A DNA stretch of 64,000 bases from assembly GCF_050870875.2 (NCBI RefSeq), contig NZ_CP194041.2, forward strand, positions 4,836,001 through 4,900,000, read 5' to 3'. Made by a program: the position numbers and the translations under genes. The DNA comes from Agarivorans sp050870875 (lineage in GTDB: Bacteria > Pseudomonadota > Gammaproteobacteria > Enterobacterales > Celerinatantimonadaceae). Numbering within the stretch: position 1 is the stretch's first letter; each line of letters starts with the position of its first letter. A model generated the notes under the pieces. The model did no database searches. It was not told the origin of the DNA and saw only the letters and a program-made list of their open reading frames with translations. Below, piece after piece: positions 42,634-53,241 of this stretch.

Positions 42634-44790
42634 ATGATGTTCATACGCCATCACATCTTGGCTTGGGATCAATACATGCGTCAATTATCAATATCGACCA
42701 AATTACTTTGGATCACTTCTGCACTGTTTCTGATCATTGTAAGTGTTTTATCTGCTAGCTTATGGTGGTCATTAAGCAGCAAAAATGCACAATTAGCAGC
42801 GCAGGTACAAGCGGCCCTGCAACAAGAAACCCAACAAAAACTTAGCGCCGAAGCTGGTGAGTATGGGGAACGAATTGCCGGATTTATCAATGAGGCCTAC
42901 CGTATTCCATATTCCTTTAGTGGAATAATCGAAACCACGGCACAACAACCACTCAGCAGAGAAACCATCGAAACGGCGGTCGCTGCGGTGTTACAAAAAA
43001 ACAGCCAAATATCCTCCATGTATGCCCAATTTGAAGCCAACGGTTACGATGGTCGAGATCGGGAGTACACTGGCAAGTTTAGCCACAGTGTCCCCGGTAC
43101 AGGCACCCTGGAAATCTATTACACCCGCAACAACGATGGCAGTGTAGAACACCATCAAGTCACCGATGCGGCTCCCAAATATGTCACTACGCTGAATGAG
43201 TTTGGCCTGCGAGAAGCCGAATGGTACTTATGTGCCAAAGACAGCAAAAAACCGTGTTTAATGGAACCCTACCTCTATGAAATATCTCCCGGTAACGAGG
43301 AGCTCATGACCTCGTTAACGGTGCCCGTGATCGTCGCTCGGCAATTTAAAGGGGTGGTCGGGGTAGATTTGAATCTACCAGTGTTTCAAAAATTGATTAA
43401 TGAATTATCAAATAGCCTCTACCAAGGTCAGGCCAAGGTCACTTTATTAAGTGATAAGGGTTTAGTGGTTGCGGCCAGTCATTATAATAAACTAGCCCGC
43501 CCCCTCGCGGAATCAATCGACCCAAGCCTAGCCACTCAATATCAAAATTTGGACAAAAATGGCGCCTATCTAGAAACCAACGATCACATCGTTGTCGCTT
43601 ATCCTGTCAGCATCCCTATCGCCGATGCTCAGTGGTCGTTAATCATTGAAGTGGCCAAAGCCGACGCCCTGCAGGCCGCAATAGAAATGGATAAGGCCAT
43701 GAATGATATGGAGACCGCCTTAGGCAGCCTGTTGCTGATTGTGGGCGGCATTGTCTCGGTCATTGCAGTTACCACCATTAGCATTGTGATCCGCTCCATT
43801 ATTGCACCACTCAAGATGATCCAGAGTCGAGTTGAAAACCTCGCCAGTGCCGAGGGCGATTTGACGCAATCAATATCGGTAGCATCTCACGCCGAGTTAA
43901 TCGCTCTAGGCAGTGGGATTAACGGCTTCATTACCAAACTACGCTTATTAATTAGTGAACTTAAAGATCTAGCCTCTCGCTCGCAGAACGAAAGTAAAAC
44001 CGCAGCCAATATTGCCGAGCAGACCCGTGATAATGTTAATCGTCAGCATCAAGAAATTGAAAGTGTCGTGACCGCAGTTAACCAAATGAGCTCAACCGCC
44101 CTGCAAGTTGCCAAAGCCTCAGAACAAACTGCCACAGAAACCGACGCAATGACCGCTAATGTAAAAACTGGCGAAGACAGTCTTAGTCAGGCGATGAACT
44201 ATGTAAACAATATGGAACAAGAGTCACAATTAGCTAGGCAGGCTGTCGCTAAAGTAGCCGATAGTAGCACCAATATTAGTAAGATTTTGGAGGTCATCAG
44301 CGCAATTGCCGCTCAAACTAACTTACTCGCCTTAAACGCAGCGATCGAAGCCGCTAGAGCTGGAGAGCAAGGCCGCGGTTTTGCGGTGGTGGCCGATGAA
44401 GTTCGCTCTCTGGCCTCAAAAACCCAGAGCTCGACCGACGAAATCAGCAAACTGATTGATTCGCTACAACAAGAAGTCAACAGTGCGTCGAAGATCATCG
44501 AACAAGGCGCTGAAGGGGCTAAATTAGCGGTTGGACAAACCGAAATGGCGCTAGATTCACTCAATACCATCGTGAGCCAAATTGAAGAAGTCTCAAGCCA
44601 AGTCACTCATATCGCAACTGCAGCCGAACAACAAAGCGCGGTCACCGAAGAAGTGAATCGAAACATGACCAGCATCTCGGATTCCGCTTCAGATCTGGCT
44701 CGCCTTGCCGATGAAGCCCAACAAAGCAGTAGTAGCCTGGCCGATCTGGTTTCTCAGCAACATCAACAACTGAGCAAACTCAAAACCTAA
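42634..44790 (+). CDS. Methyl-accepting chemotaxis protein (dCache-type)
   Basis: 718 residues: an N-terminal membrane helix (about 20-48), a periplasmic dCache-like sensor (about 50-365, with DGRDREYTG and VVGVDLNL), a second membrane helix (about 366-392), HAMP, and a cytoplasmic signalling domain. The hairpin tip reads AAQTNLLALNAAIEAARAG and GRGFAVVADEVR, which bind CheA/CheW. No C-terminal CheR pentapeptide is present. dCache receptors often sense amino or organic acids; ligand unknown. ATG 42676 is an alternative start. Confidence 0.9.
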   Translation: MMFIRHHILAWDQYMRQLSISTKLLWITSALFLIIVSVLSASLWWSLSSKNAQLAAQVQAALQQETQQKLSAEAGEYGERIAGFINEAYRIPYSFSGIIETTAQQPLSRETIETAVAAVLQKNSQISSMYAQFEANGYDGRDREYTGKFSHSVPGTGTLEIYYTRNNDGSVEHHQVTDAAPKYVTTLNEFGLREAEWYLCAKDSKKPCLMEPYLYEISPGNEELMTSLTVPVIVARQFKGVVGVDLNLPVFQKLINELSNSLYQGQAKVTLLSDKGLVVAASHYNKLARPLAESIDPSLATQYQNLDKNGAYLETNDHIVVAYPVSIPIADAQWSLIIEVAKADALQAAIEMDKAMNDMETALGSLLLIVGGIVSVIAVTTISIVIRSIIAPLKMIQSRVENLASAEGDLTQSISVASHAELIALGSGINGFITKLRLLISELKDLASRSQNESKTAANIAEQTRDNVNRQHQEIESVVTAVNQMSSTALQVAKASEQTATETDAMTANVKTGEDSLSQAMNYVNNMEQESQLARQAVAKVADSSTNISKILEVISAIAAQTNLLALNAAIEAARAGEQGRGFAVVADEVRSLASKTQSSTDEISKLIDSLQQEVNSASKIIEQGAEGAKLAVGQTEMALDSLNTIVSQIEEVSSQVTHIATAAEQQSAVTEEVNRNMTSISDSASDLARLADEAQQSSSSLADLVSQQHQQLSKLKT

Positions 44791-44925
44791 ATCAGCCACA
44801 ATCGATGCGACCTTGGCCATCGTCGGCCATGTCGCATTGTATTGCATCTTTTCACTCACTCGATAATCACGATTCCTCAGCCCAAGCTGACTTTATACCT
44901 GCCAGCATAACTAGGACATAAGCGT

Positions 44926-45762
44926 TTAACCTGCATCCTTGGTAGAAAGCAAACGAACTTCTCGTTGTGGAAAAGGGATCTCAATACCAGCCTGTTGCAG
45001 CGCCTTAAACACCGCTAAGTTAGCGGCAAACTTGGTTTGATGAAATTGTGGCGTCGGCACCCAAAAGCGATAACAAATCGTAATACCACTGTCGGCAAAG
45101 GCTCCTATCCCAACTTTCATCGCGGGTTGTTGCTGTACATCTGCGATGGCCATTAAAGTCACTTCTATTAATGCAATTGCCTGCTCCGGATCACAGCCAT
45201 AGGCAACTCCAACCTCGCCCTCTACTAGGCTGCTCTGATTGGTATTCTTGAGTATTTCACCCACAATATGGCGATTAGGGATAGTAATCCGTTCATCGTC
45301 CTCATTCATCAACACCGTCGTCGCCAAGTTTATTTCTTCAACGATACCGGTATACCCTTTAACGGTAATGGTATTTTTAAGCACAAAGGGACGTGTCAAA
45401 ATAATCGCCAAACCGGCACCATAGTTAGATAAGGTTCCTTGTATTGCCAAACCTGCGCCAAGAGAAACGGCACCTAACGCGGCCACAAAAGGGGTAATGC
45501 TAATCCCCAACTTACCTAAGGCAATCATCACCGTGATGGCAACAAACATGATCTTCACGAGATTCGCGATAAAATGGGCGAGCGTGATATCCAAGCCCTT
45601 TAACTCAAGCGCCTTAAATAGATACTTGCCGATCCTCCCGGCCACCCAAAGACCCAGTAACAAAATAATAAAGGCGCCAACCAGCTGAAAGCTATAACGC
45701 ACCAAAAAGTCGATTATGGTTTGATACACAGATTCAAGTTGGGCTAGTTCTTGGTCAATCAT
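44926..45762 (-). CDS. MscS-family mechanosensitive channel
   Basis: 278 residues: three membrane helices (about 20-110) with the pore helix LGAVSLGAGLAIQGTLSN, then the beta domain (TRPFVLKNTITVKG) and a cytosolic vestibule. It shares the overall plan with mscS at 4401 but is clearly divergent, so it is an old paralogue. The conserved GAGLAIQG pore pattern suggests a functioning channel. Convergent with the chemoreceptor gene. Confidence 0.88.
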   Translation of the reverse strand: MIDQELAQLESVYQTIIDFLVRYSFQLVGAFIILLLGLWVAGRIGKYLFKALELKGLDITLAHFIANLVKIMFVAITVMIALGKLGISITPFVAALGAVSLGAGLAIQGTLSNYGAGLAIILTRPFVLKNTITVKGYTGIVEEINLATTVLMNEDDERITIPNRHIVGEILKNTNQSSLVEGEVGVAYGCDPEQAIALIEVTLMAIADVQQQPAMKVGIGAFADSGITICYRFWVPTPQFHQTKFAANLAVFKALQQAGIEIPFPQREVRLLSTKDAG

Positions 45763-46115
45763 CGATATTCCTTACTGAGCAATCATTTAAACGAATAAGG
45801 TAACTTTACAAAGCTTAGTTGATTTGAGCGATAGCTTCGTTCCGCAGAACAACAAAAAATACGTCAACGCAAAGCAGTTTATCTTTTGCAGACAATGTTG
45901 TTCCCAATAAAAACATTTTAATTGCGTTGAAAACGGCAAAGCCGAGTCAACGAAATAGTTCCCTTTCAACCTTCCATTCAAAGGCAAATGGCCAAGCCGC
46001 AACTCCACGGTTATTAACAAGCAACCAAACTCGACCCAAAGCCATTAACACACCAACAGAAAACGTGAGCAGAATCACCTATGCTCATTAAAATGCGCTA
46101 GCTTTTTAACCAATT

Positions 46116-46131
46116 AGCGATCTGGATCACA
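46116..46131 (+). promoter_or_regulatory. CRP-like site upstream of mtlA
   Basis: AGCGATCTGGATCACA fits TGTGA-N6-TCACA with two changes in the left half. It lies 280 bases before mtlA in a 649-base gene-free region (45763-46411), which implies a long 5' leader; a small hairpin ACGGTT/AACCGT lies at about 46358. No antisense RNA such as the Vibrio MtlS can be claimed from sequence alone. Confidence 0.5.
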
Positions 46132-46411
46132 CAAAACCAAAACCACACAGATAAGAAAAATGAGATACTAATCACGCTAAATACTATTGACAAGCTAAAC
46201 CTTGTTGGAATTTGGTTTTTTTAGTGTGTATTTTCTTTAGCTGGATCACTAAATTTTGAGGGAAATGTTACGAGATTAAGAACTAAATCACAAAAACTCC
46301 GTTATCAGCTTCGCATACACCCCAATGTGGTAGATTGGACTTGAACAAGAGACCAAACGGTTTTGACGAACCGTCCACTAGAATCTAGCAAAGCATCAAA
46401 CGGAGTTTGTT

Positions 46412-48367
46412 ATGTTATCACCAGACGCAAAGGTAAGGGTACAAAATTTTGGCCGCTTCCTCTCGAACATGGTTATGCCCAACATCGGCGCTTTCATCGC
46501 CTGGGGTGTAATTACCGCACTATTCATTCCTACTGGTTGGTTGCCAAACGAAAAATTGGCCAGCTTAGTTGGCCCGATGATCACCTATCTGCTGCCATTA
46601 TTAATTGGCTATACCGGAGGTAAACTGGTCGCCGGCGAACGTGGCGCGGTGGTTGGAGCGGTGACCACTCTCGGGGTCATTGTTGGAACCGACATTCCAA
46701 TGTTTATGGGAGCGATGATCGTCGGCCCAATGGGTGGCTGGGCAATCAAAAAATTTGATGACGCAGTTGAGGGCAAAGTTAAAAGCGGCTTCGAAATGCT
46801 GGTGAATAACTTCTCGGCAGGCATTATCGGTATGTTATGCGCGATCCTCGCTTATTTGATGATCGGGCCGTTTGTTAAAGTCCTATCCACTGGTTTAGCT
46901 GCTGGCGTAGGCTTTTTAGTTGATGCTGGTTTATTGCCTCTTACCTCTATTTTTGTAGAACCGGCAAAAATTCTTTTCTTAAACAATGCCATTAATCACG
47001 GTATTTTCTCTCCCTTAGGGATCCAACAAGCCAGCGAAGCTGGTAAATCAATCTTCTTCTTAATTGAAGCCAATCCTGGCCCAGGTTTAGGCTTATTATT
47101 GGCTTATATGGCTTTTGGCCAAGGCAATGCAAAACAATCAGCAGCAGGGGCGTCGATCATTCATTTCTTTGGCGGCATCCATGAGATCTATTTTCCCTAT
47201 GTGCTAATGAATCCTCGGCTCATTTTAGCGGTGATTGCTGGCGGCATGACTGGCGTATTTACCCTTACGCTGTTTAATGCAGGTTTAGTCTCTCCCGCTT
47301 CGCCAGGCTCCATATTTGCAGTATTATTGATGACCCCTAAAGCCTCAATAATAGGCGTACTGTGCTCGATCATTGCCTCCGCTGGCGTTTCCTTTACGGT
47401 GGCTTCGCTGCTGCTTAAAACGCAGAAAAATACTAACAATGATGACGACGACTCACTCAGTAAAGCGCATTTACAGATGCAATCGATGAAGAATGAAGCA
47501 AAAGCAAATATCACCGCCAACAAGCCCGCGGTAAACATCGACCTGTCGCAAGTTAAAAAGATTATTGTCGCTTGTGATGCCGGCATGGGCTCAAGCGCAA
47601 TGGGCGCCAGCTTATTACGCAAGAAATTTGCTGCCAGCCAATTGGACGTCAGCGTAACCAACACCGCCATTAATAACCTGCCCAGCGATGTAGATATAGT
47701 GATCACTCATAAAGATTTAACTGAACGAGCAAAACAGCATGCACCAAACGCGCATCACATTTCACTAACCAACTTTCTCGATAGTGAACTTTACAATCAA
47801 CTTGTCGCAAACATGGTGGCTGCCAATACCCCGACGGCCGCCAATGATGACAGCTATCTCTCACTGTCTCCAGCAGTGTCCCCGTTGGCTGCCAACGACG
47901 ATGTCTATGATCCAGCGACTCCTGTGTTTCAACTCAGTGCCAGCGACATTCACCTCGGTTTGCAAGCTCACACGAAACAACAAGCGATTCAATTCGCAGG
48001 TGAGCAATTGGTTAAAGCGGGATATGTTGAGCCCGATTATGTGGCTGCAATGTTTGAACGTGAAAAACTAGTCTCGACTTATTTAGGGGAGTCGATCGCC
48101 GTCCCCCATGGTACCGTTGATGCCAAAGATAAGGTGCTCAAAACAGGCATAGCACTATGCCAATACCCCCAAGGCGTTCGCTTTGGTGAAGATCCGGATG
48201 ATGTTGCGCGCTTGGTGATTGCTATCGCCGCAAAAAATGACGAGCACATCCAAGTGATTACCGCTATCACCAACGCACTTGATGATCCCAATGCGATTGA
48301 ACAACTGGCAAACACCCAAGACGTTCAAGATGTATTAACACTCTTAGCTGGCAAATCAGCCGCTTAA
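46412..48367 (+). CDS. mtlA: PTS mannitol transporter, EIICBA
   Basis: 651 residues. The EIIC membrane domain covers about 1-345 (GGIHEIYFPYVLMNP is the substrate region). The EIIB domain has phospho-Cys in VACDAGMGSSAMG near 389. The EIIA domain from about 505 has the phospho-His in AVPHGTVD near 566. All three domains are complete, so the protein takes up and phosphorylates mannitol. Internal linkers around 480-505 are rich in Ala/Asn/Asp. First gene of mtlADR. Confidence 0.96.
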   Translation: MLSPDAKVRVQNFGRFLSNMVMPNIGAFIAWGVITALFIPTGWLPNEKLASLVGPMITYLLPLLIGYTGGKLVAGERGAVVGAVTTLGVIVGTDIPMFMGAMIVGPMGGWAIKKFDDAVEGKVKSGFEMLVNNFSAGIIGMLCAILAYLMIGPFVKVLSTGLAAGVGFLVDAGLLPLTSIFVEPAKILFLNNAINHGIFSPLGIQQASEAGKSIFFLIEANPGPGLGLLLAYMAFGQGNAKQSAAGASIIHFFGGIHEIYFPYVLMNPRLILAVIAGGMTGVFTLTLFNAGLVSPASPGSIFAVLLMTPKASIIGVLCSIIASAGVSFTVASLLLKTQKNTNNDDDDSLSKAHLQMQSMKNEAKANITANKPAVNIDLSQVKKIIVACDAGMGSSAMGASLLRKKFAASQLDVSVTNTAINNLPSDVDIVITHKDLTERAKQHAPNAHHISLTNFLDSELYNQLVANMVAANTPTAANDDSYLSLSPAVSPLAANDDVYDPATPVFQLSASDIHLGLQAHTKQQAIQFAGEQLVKAGYVEPDYVAAMFEREKLVSTYLGESIAVPHGTVDAKDKVLKTGIALCQYPQGVRFGEDPDDVARLVIAIAAKNDEHIQVITAITNALDDPNAIEQLANTQDVQDVLTLLAGKSAA

Positions 48368-48379
48368 ACGATCATCATC

Positions 48380-48400
48380 AAGCCGAACCAGGTTCGGCTT
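48380..48400 (+). terminator. Hairpin between mtlA and mtlD
   Basis: AAGCCGAACC / GTTCGGCTT stem with nearly no loop, not followed by a T run. It more likely stabilises the mtlA message or attenuates than ends transcription. Confidence 0.45.
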
Positions 48401-48426
48401 AAACGCTATTTTTAGAGGTAATCAAT

Positions 48427-49587
48427 ATGAAAGCAGTACATTTTGGCGCAGGAAATATCGGTCGAGGATTTATTGGTAAAGTCTTGGCCGATGCCGATGT
48501 CAATGTTACCTTCGCCGACGTCAACAAACCCCTAGTCGACCAACTCAGCCACCAGCAATCCTATAATGTAAAGGTTGTTGGTAGCGACAGTCACATTGAA
48601 AAAGTCACTCGGATCAACGCCGTTAATTCAAATAGCGCAGCCTTGATCGAACAAATGACCTACACCGACTTAGTCACCACTGCTGTGGGGCCAGCTATTT
48701 TAGATAAAATTGCGCAAACTATCGCTCAAGGGATCGAAGCAAGATTTAAGGCAGACAACCTCAAACCACTCAATATTATCGCTTGTGAGAACATGGTTCG
48801 AGGTACCACCCACTTAAAACAAGAAGTGTTTAAATACCTAGCGGCCAGCTATCACGACTTGGCCGAAGACAAGATAGGTTTTGTTGATTCCGCGGTTGAC
48901 CGAATCGTACCACCGGCGGATGCGGCCAATGATGACCCGCTCGATGTCACCGTAGAAACCTTTAGTGAATGGATTGTCGATGAAACCCAGTTTAAGGGCG
49001 ATATTCCCAGTATTGAAGGCATGGAAACCACCGCAAACTTGATGGCATTTGTAGAGCGTAAATTATTTACCTTAAATACCGGACACATTATCACTGCCTA
49101 TCTAGGCGCTCTAGCGGGTTATAAGACCGTCCGAGAAGCCATCGAAGATCCCGACATTCGCCAGCAAGTCAAGGCAGCGATGCAACAAAGCGGAGCGGTA
49201 TTAATTCGTCGCTATGGCTTTGATAGCCAACTTCACCAATCTTACATTGATAAAATCATCGAGCGTTTTGCTAATCCCTTTTTAGTCGATGATATCGAAC
49301 GAGTCGGCCGCCAACCAATCCGTAAACTGGGCGCGAACGATCGCCTACTCAAACCGCTACTCGGAACCCTGGAATATAACCTAGACAATCAGTATTTAGT
49401 CAAAGGGATTGCCGCGGCGCTGTTTTACGACAACCCTGCAGACCCTCAAGCCCTGGAGTTACAGGACTATTTAAAACAACATGGGGTACGTGCTTGCTTG
49501 ATAAAATACACCGGCTTAGGAGAAAATGATGCAATACTCGATAACATCGAAACCACTTATCTAGCACTGCAAAAGCAATATGTTTAG
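48427..49587 (+). CDS. mtlD: Mannitol-1-phosphate 5-dehydrogenase
   Basis: 386 residues. N-terminal NAD-binding VHFGAGNIGRGFIG and catalytic KLFTLNTGHIITAYLG; converts mannitol-1-phosphate to fructose-6-phosphate. Length matches E. coli MtlD (382). A GAGG site precedes the ATG. Downstream of mtlA by 59 bases. Confidence 0.96.
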   Translation: MKAVHFGAGNIGRGFIGKVLADADVNVTFADVNKPLVDQLSHQQSYNVKVVGSDSHIEKVTRINAVNSNSAALIEQMTYTDLVTTAVGPAILDKIAQTIAQGIEARFKADNLKPLNIIACENMVRGTTHLKQEVFKYLAASYHDLAEDKIGFVDSAVDRIVPPADAANDDPLDVTVETFSEWIVDETQFKGDIPSIEGMETTANLMAFVERKLFTLNTGHIITAYLGALAGYKTVREAIEDPDIRQQVKAAMQQSGAVLIRRYGFDSQLHQSYIDKIIERFANPFLVDDIERVGRQPIRKLGANDRLLKPLLGTLEYNLDNQYLVKGIAAALFYDNPADPQALELQDYLKQHGVRACLIKYTGLGENDAILDNIETTYLALQKQYV

Positions 49588-49870
49588 GAGGCATTAATCT
49601 TGGTGATTATTTTGGCCGCCAAGGGTGGTTTATTGAAGCAAAGTATATCCGATGAAATTTCTTTGTCGGAACAGGCAACGTCAATGAACCACAAACCCTG
49701 CCCGAAAGGTTCGGCTAAAATTCTTTTAAGACTTTTCTTTGACTGGAAAATTAGCCAGTATTTGCCGCTGAAACGAGGTCTTACACGATTCGCCAGCATT
49801 AAGATGCTGTTATGTCTAATAAATAGACAACAAAGGTCCACAGCCTCGCGGCCATATCATCCATTACTGA

Positions 49871-50425
49871 ATGAGTGAATACGACAAAACTATGGATAAA
49901 TACCAGCAAGAATTAGACAATATTGAGCAACTGAGTGAGGCTGTAACTCCGCGCAGCTTTTTCATTAGCTCAGTAGATATTTTTGAAGCAAGTATTGAAG
50001 ACTTAGTGCAACGCGTGTTTCGTAAAGATGACCACGCCGTTAAGTATGCCGTTGAACCACTATTAAATAATAGTGGTCCCTTAGGCGAACTGGATGTTCG
50101 CCTAAAACTACTGTACGCCTTAGGAATTATCTCGCAGGATATCTATCAAGATATCGATAAATTTATTCAACTTAGAAATTTTCTAAATCAAGAGGCTAGT
50201 GAGTATCATTTCACCGATAGTGAAATTATAGAGCCAATTAAGACCTTGCACGAAGTCAAAAACATGGGCGTGGTCCAGCTAGATATCGCGCCTCCGGCAG
50301 ACGATGCCGAATTAAGCTTCTACCGCATGCAAATAGCCAGACAAGAGCAAGTGGTCCGCTCAACCTTAAGCTTAGTTGTCGCCGCCATTTGCCGTGCCCT
50401 TCATGCGGATAACCCCTTACTATAA
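49871..50425 (+). CDS. mtlR: Mannitol operon repressor MtlR
   Basis: 184 residues of the MltR family (FFISSVDIFEASIEDLVQRVF, RLKLLYALGIIS). Helical regulator of the mannitol genes; the family has no classical helix-turn-helix and may act through partners. Separated from mtlD by 283 bases with no obvious terminator, so it may be cotranscribed or have its own promoter. Confidence 0.88.
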   Translation: MSEYDKTMDKYQQELDNIEQLSEAVTPRSFFISSVDIFEASIEDLVQRVFRKDDHAVKYAVEPLLNNSGPLGELDVRLKLLYALGIISQDIYQDIDKFIQLRNFLNQEASEYHFTDSEIIEPIKTLHEVKNMGVVQLDIAPPADDAELSFYRMQIARQEQVVRSTLSLVVAAICRALHADNPLL

Positions 50426-50457
50426 CCCTTTGCTCCGCCTCGGCTACCGGTTTCACT

Positions 50458-51819
50458 TTAAGCGCTTTGAACGCGATTACGGCCGCCAGATTTCGCTAAA
50501 TAGAGTGCCTGATCGGCACGTTTAAACATCGACTCCTCGCTATCGTCATCACAGAACTCGGTGACGCCAACGCTAATTGTATAAGTTGGTAAATCAGATT
50601 TTGTCAGCTGTTCTACTATTCTTCTCAACTGCTCAGCAACTTGACTAGCAGCCGCGACCCCTTGCATTGGTAACAGGATCGCAAACTCTTCACCGCCGAC
50701 CCGAAACAGCAAGTCGACACTTCTCAATCTAGCCTTAAAGGTCGCGACCAAATGTTGCAGGATCTGATCGCCAACCTGATGACCATGTTGGTCATTGATA
50801 CCTTTAAAATGATCAATGTCGAGCAACAGCAAACTAAATTTACTACCCCGTCTCGCTAAATCGAGGTGAATTGTAAGCTGCTCGTCCCACTTATACCGAT
50901 TGTAGGCACCGGTCAGTTTATCTTGTGTTGCCAGCACCAACAGCTGTTGTTCCACTTGCTCTCGATTGATGATCTCTTTGGTTAGGCGTCGCATCATCAA
51001 CTTTAAATCTTGCTCGAGCTCAACCAGCTCATCCTGAGAAGAGCGAACCGCCCCTCCCACCTCTAAACCCGAATTATCGTCACGAAAAGACGATTCAAAG
51101 GCTCGTATTTGTTGTTTGATCCGAACGATACGGTAATCAAATATCCGGATAATATAAGTGGTGAGAATTAGTCCTAAAATGAGGGCGCTGAAACCCAAGG
51201 CAATATTAACCAACTTAAATTCTTGTTCATGTTTTTCGGTGTAACGGCCCGCTTCCAGTGTTAACGTTTCAATCCGTCGCAAAATAACCGAGACACTGGC
51301 TTCCAACTCACTCGCCATGAGCTCCAATTGGCGTTGTTTCTCATCACTGATGTGCGTTGTCGATATCATTGCTAATAACTGTTGTTCAAAAACGTTACTT
51401 TTTTGATGATAAGTCTCAATATCCAACATAATTTGCTGATGAGATTTCAAATCATATCGAATCTCATGAGAAGACAAGCTATCGGCAATCACCTTAACGG
51501 CTTTATCCAGTAGCAGCCTCAACTGCTGCTTTTGATAAGCAAACTGTTTATTTTTCGGAGGCTTACTCTCTTTAGCTTGTTCTTTTAGCCGAAATTTTTC
51601 TAATAAGATATGCTGCTCAAGCTGCAACATCTCAATCTCATTCATAATTTGGCTTAGAGGTATGTCAACATAGGCAACCTCTTTCATCTCATTATCAATC
51701 ATATTCAGTTTATAAATTGAATAGATAATTACCACCAATAAAAATGACAGCAACAATACAAACAAGCTACTCACTTTCTTACTAATAGAGGCGTTTAAAA
51801 ATTTGAATGACAACATCAC
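50458..51819 (-). CDS. Membrane diguanylate cyclase (GGDEF), paralogue A
   Basis: 453 residues. Two membrane helices (about 13-33 and 205-228) enclose a helical periplasmic sensor of about 170 residues; a HAMP-like charged linker leads to a GGDEF domain. The active-site motif is GGEEF at 375-379, and an RxxD inhibitory site (RSVD) lies five residues before it, so product inhibition by c-di-GMP is likely. It is a tandem paralogue of the gene at 51886 (near-identical domain layout, strong similarity along the length). Confidence 0.9.
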   Translation of the reverse strand: MMLSFKFLNASISKKVSSLFVLLLSFLLVVIIYSIYKLNMIDNEMKEVAYVDIPLSQIMNEIEMLQLEQHILLEKFRLKEQAKESKPPKNKQFAYQKQQLRLLLDKAVKVIADSLSSHEIRYDLKSHQQIMLDIETYHQKSNVFEQQLLAMISTTHISDEKQRQLELMASELEASVSVILRRIETLTLEAGRYTEKHEQEFKLVNIALGFSALILGLILTTYIIRIFDYRIVRIKQQIRAFESSFRDDNSGLEVGGAVRSSQDELVELEQDLKLMMRRLTKEIINREQVEQQLLVLATQDKLTGAYNRYKWDEQLTIHLDLARRGSKFSLLLLDIDHFKGINDQHGHQVGDQILQHLVATFKARLRSVDLLFRVGGEEFAILLPMQGVAAASQVAEQLRRIVEQLTKSDLPTYTISVGVTEFCDDDSEESMFKRADQALYLAKSGGRNRVQSA

Positions 51820-51885
51820 TTAATCTATTTCCATAAAAACTAGCGATCACAATAAACGAACGCTCAACCTTTCCTTAGTACAATA

Positions 51886-53241
51886 TTAGTCGGTGTATAC
51901 GCGGTTGCGACCTTCTGACTTGGCCCGATACAGCGCTTTATCGACTCGTTTAATGATCGACTCTTCATTGTCATTCTTAAGATACTCTGTCACCCCTATA
52001 CTAATGGTATAGCGAGGTAGGTCTTCATGATTAATTTGTTCTATCATCTCTCTTAATACTTCAGCCAAATGGGTCGCTGCTGCCGCATCTTGTAGGGGCA
52101 ATAGAATTGCAAATTCTTCGCCACCCAGCCGAAACAATTGATCCACATTTCTAAGTCTTTCCTTCAACGCGGCCACCATATGAATCAGCACTTGATCGCC
52201 CACTTGATGACCATGTTGATCATTAATCAACTTAAAGAAATCGATATCCAACAAGATCAAACTAAATTGACCACCTCGTTTTGCCAAATTGAGCTGTACC
52301 TGTAGCTGTTCATCCCATTTATGTCGATTATAAGCACCCGTCAACTTATCCTGTGTAGCCAACACAAGCAACTGTTGCTCAACTTGCTCTCGATTGGTGA
52401 TTTCTTTAGTTAAACGCCGCATCATCAACTTTAACTCTTGCTCTAACTCAACCAACTCATCCTGCGATGAACGCAACCCTTCTTTCTCTAGACTACGTTC
52501 TTCATCACTTAAAGATGATTCGAAAGTCTGTATTTGCTGCTTAATGCGAACAATACGATAGTGGAATAGTCTGATGATATAAGTGGTAAGAATAAGGCCC
52601 AAAATTAACGCACAACAGCCTAAAGCAACATTTACTAATTTAAATTCTTGTTCGTGTTTTTCGGTATAACGACCGGCTTCAAGCGTCATCGTTTCAATCC
52701 GCTCTAAAATCGACGTCACTCCGGCTTCTAAGTCATTCGCCATATCTTCCAACTGCTTCAACTTTGCAGCACTGTGGAGCGGCGAGGATGAGAGCGACTG
52801 CAACACCTGCTCAAAAAGATCACTCTTTTGATGATAGACCTCGATCTTCGCCATTAGTTGTTGATGGGCCATCAGATCGTATCTTATTTCGTGCGTAGAC
52901 AAGCTGTTGGCAATCACCTTAACCGCTTTATCCAACAAGGACTTAAACTGCTTCTTTTGATAAGTAAACTGCTGCTCTATCGAAAAATCTTCACTTTTAC
53001 GCTGTTCTCTTAACTCGAATTTCTCTAATAGAATATGTTGCTCTAATTGCAACATTTCAATTTCACTCATAATTTCATTCAAAGGAATATCAACATAAGC
53101 GACTTCCTTCATTTCACTATCAATCAGGTTTAATTTATATATTGAATAAATAATCACCACCAGTAAAAACGACAATAGCAAGGCAAACAGGCTGCTAATC
53201 TTTTTACTTATGGATGCGTTGATAAAATTGAATGGCAACAT
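51886..53241 (-). CDS. Membrane diguanylate cyclase (GGDEF), paralogue B
   Basis: 451 residues with the same plan as its downstream neighbour: two membrane helices, periplasmic helical sensor, linker, GGDEF domain with GGEEF at 373-377 and inhibitory RNVD before it. The cytosolic halves are more alike than the periplasmic ones, suggesting duplication followed by divergence in sensing. 66 bases separate the two genes. Makes c-di-GMP from GTP if active. Confidence 0.9.
   Translation of the reverse strand: MLPFNFINASISKKISSLFALLLSFLLVVIIYSIYKLNLIDSEMKEVAYVDIPLNEIMSEIEMLQLEQHILLEKFELREQRKSEDFSIEQQFTYQKKQFKSLLDKAVKVIANSLSTHEIRYDLMAHQQLMAKIEVYHQKSDLFEQVLQSLSSSPLHSAAKLKQLEDMANDLEAGVTSILERIETMTLEAGRYTEKHEQEFKLVNVALGCCALILGLILTTYIIRLFHYRIVRIKQQIQTFESSLSDEERSLEKEGLRSSQDELVELEQELKLMMRRLTKEITNREQVEQQLLVLATQDKLTGAYNRHKWDEQLQVQLNLAKRGGQFSLILLDIDFFKLINDQHGHQVGDQVLIHMVAALKERLRNVDQLFRLGGEEFAILLPLQDAAAATHLAEVLREMIEQINHEDLPRYTISIGVTEYLKNDNEESIIKRVDKALYRAKSEGRNRVYTD

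Noticed and set aside
49600..49878. 92-codon ORF between mtlD and mtlR
   Set aside because: No ribosome site, no recognisable domain and unlike neighbouring codon use.
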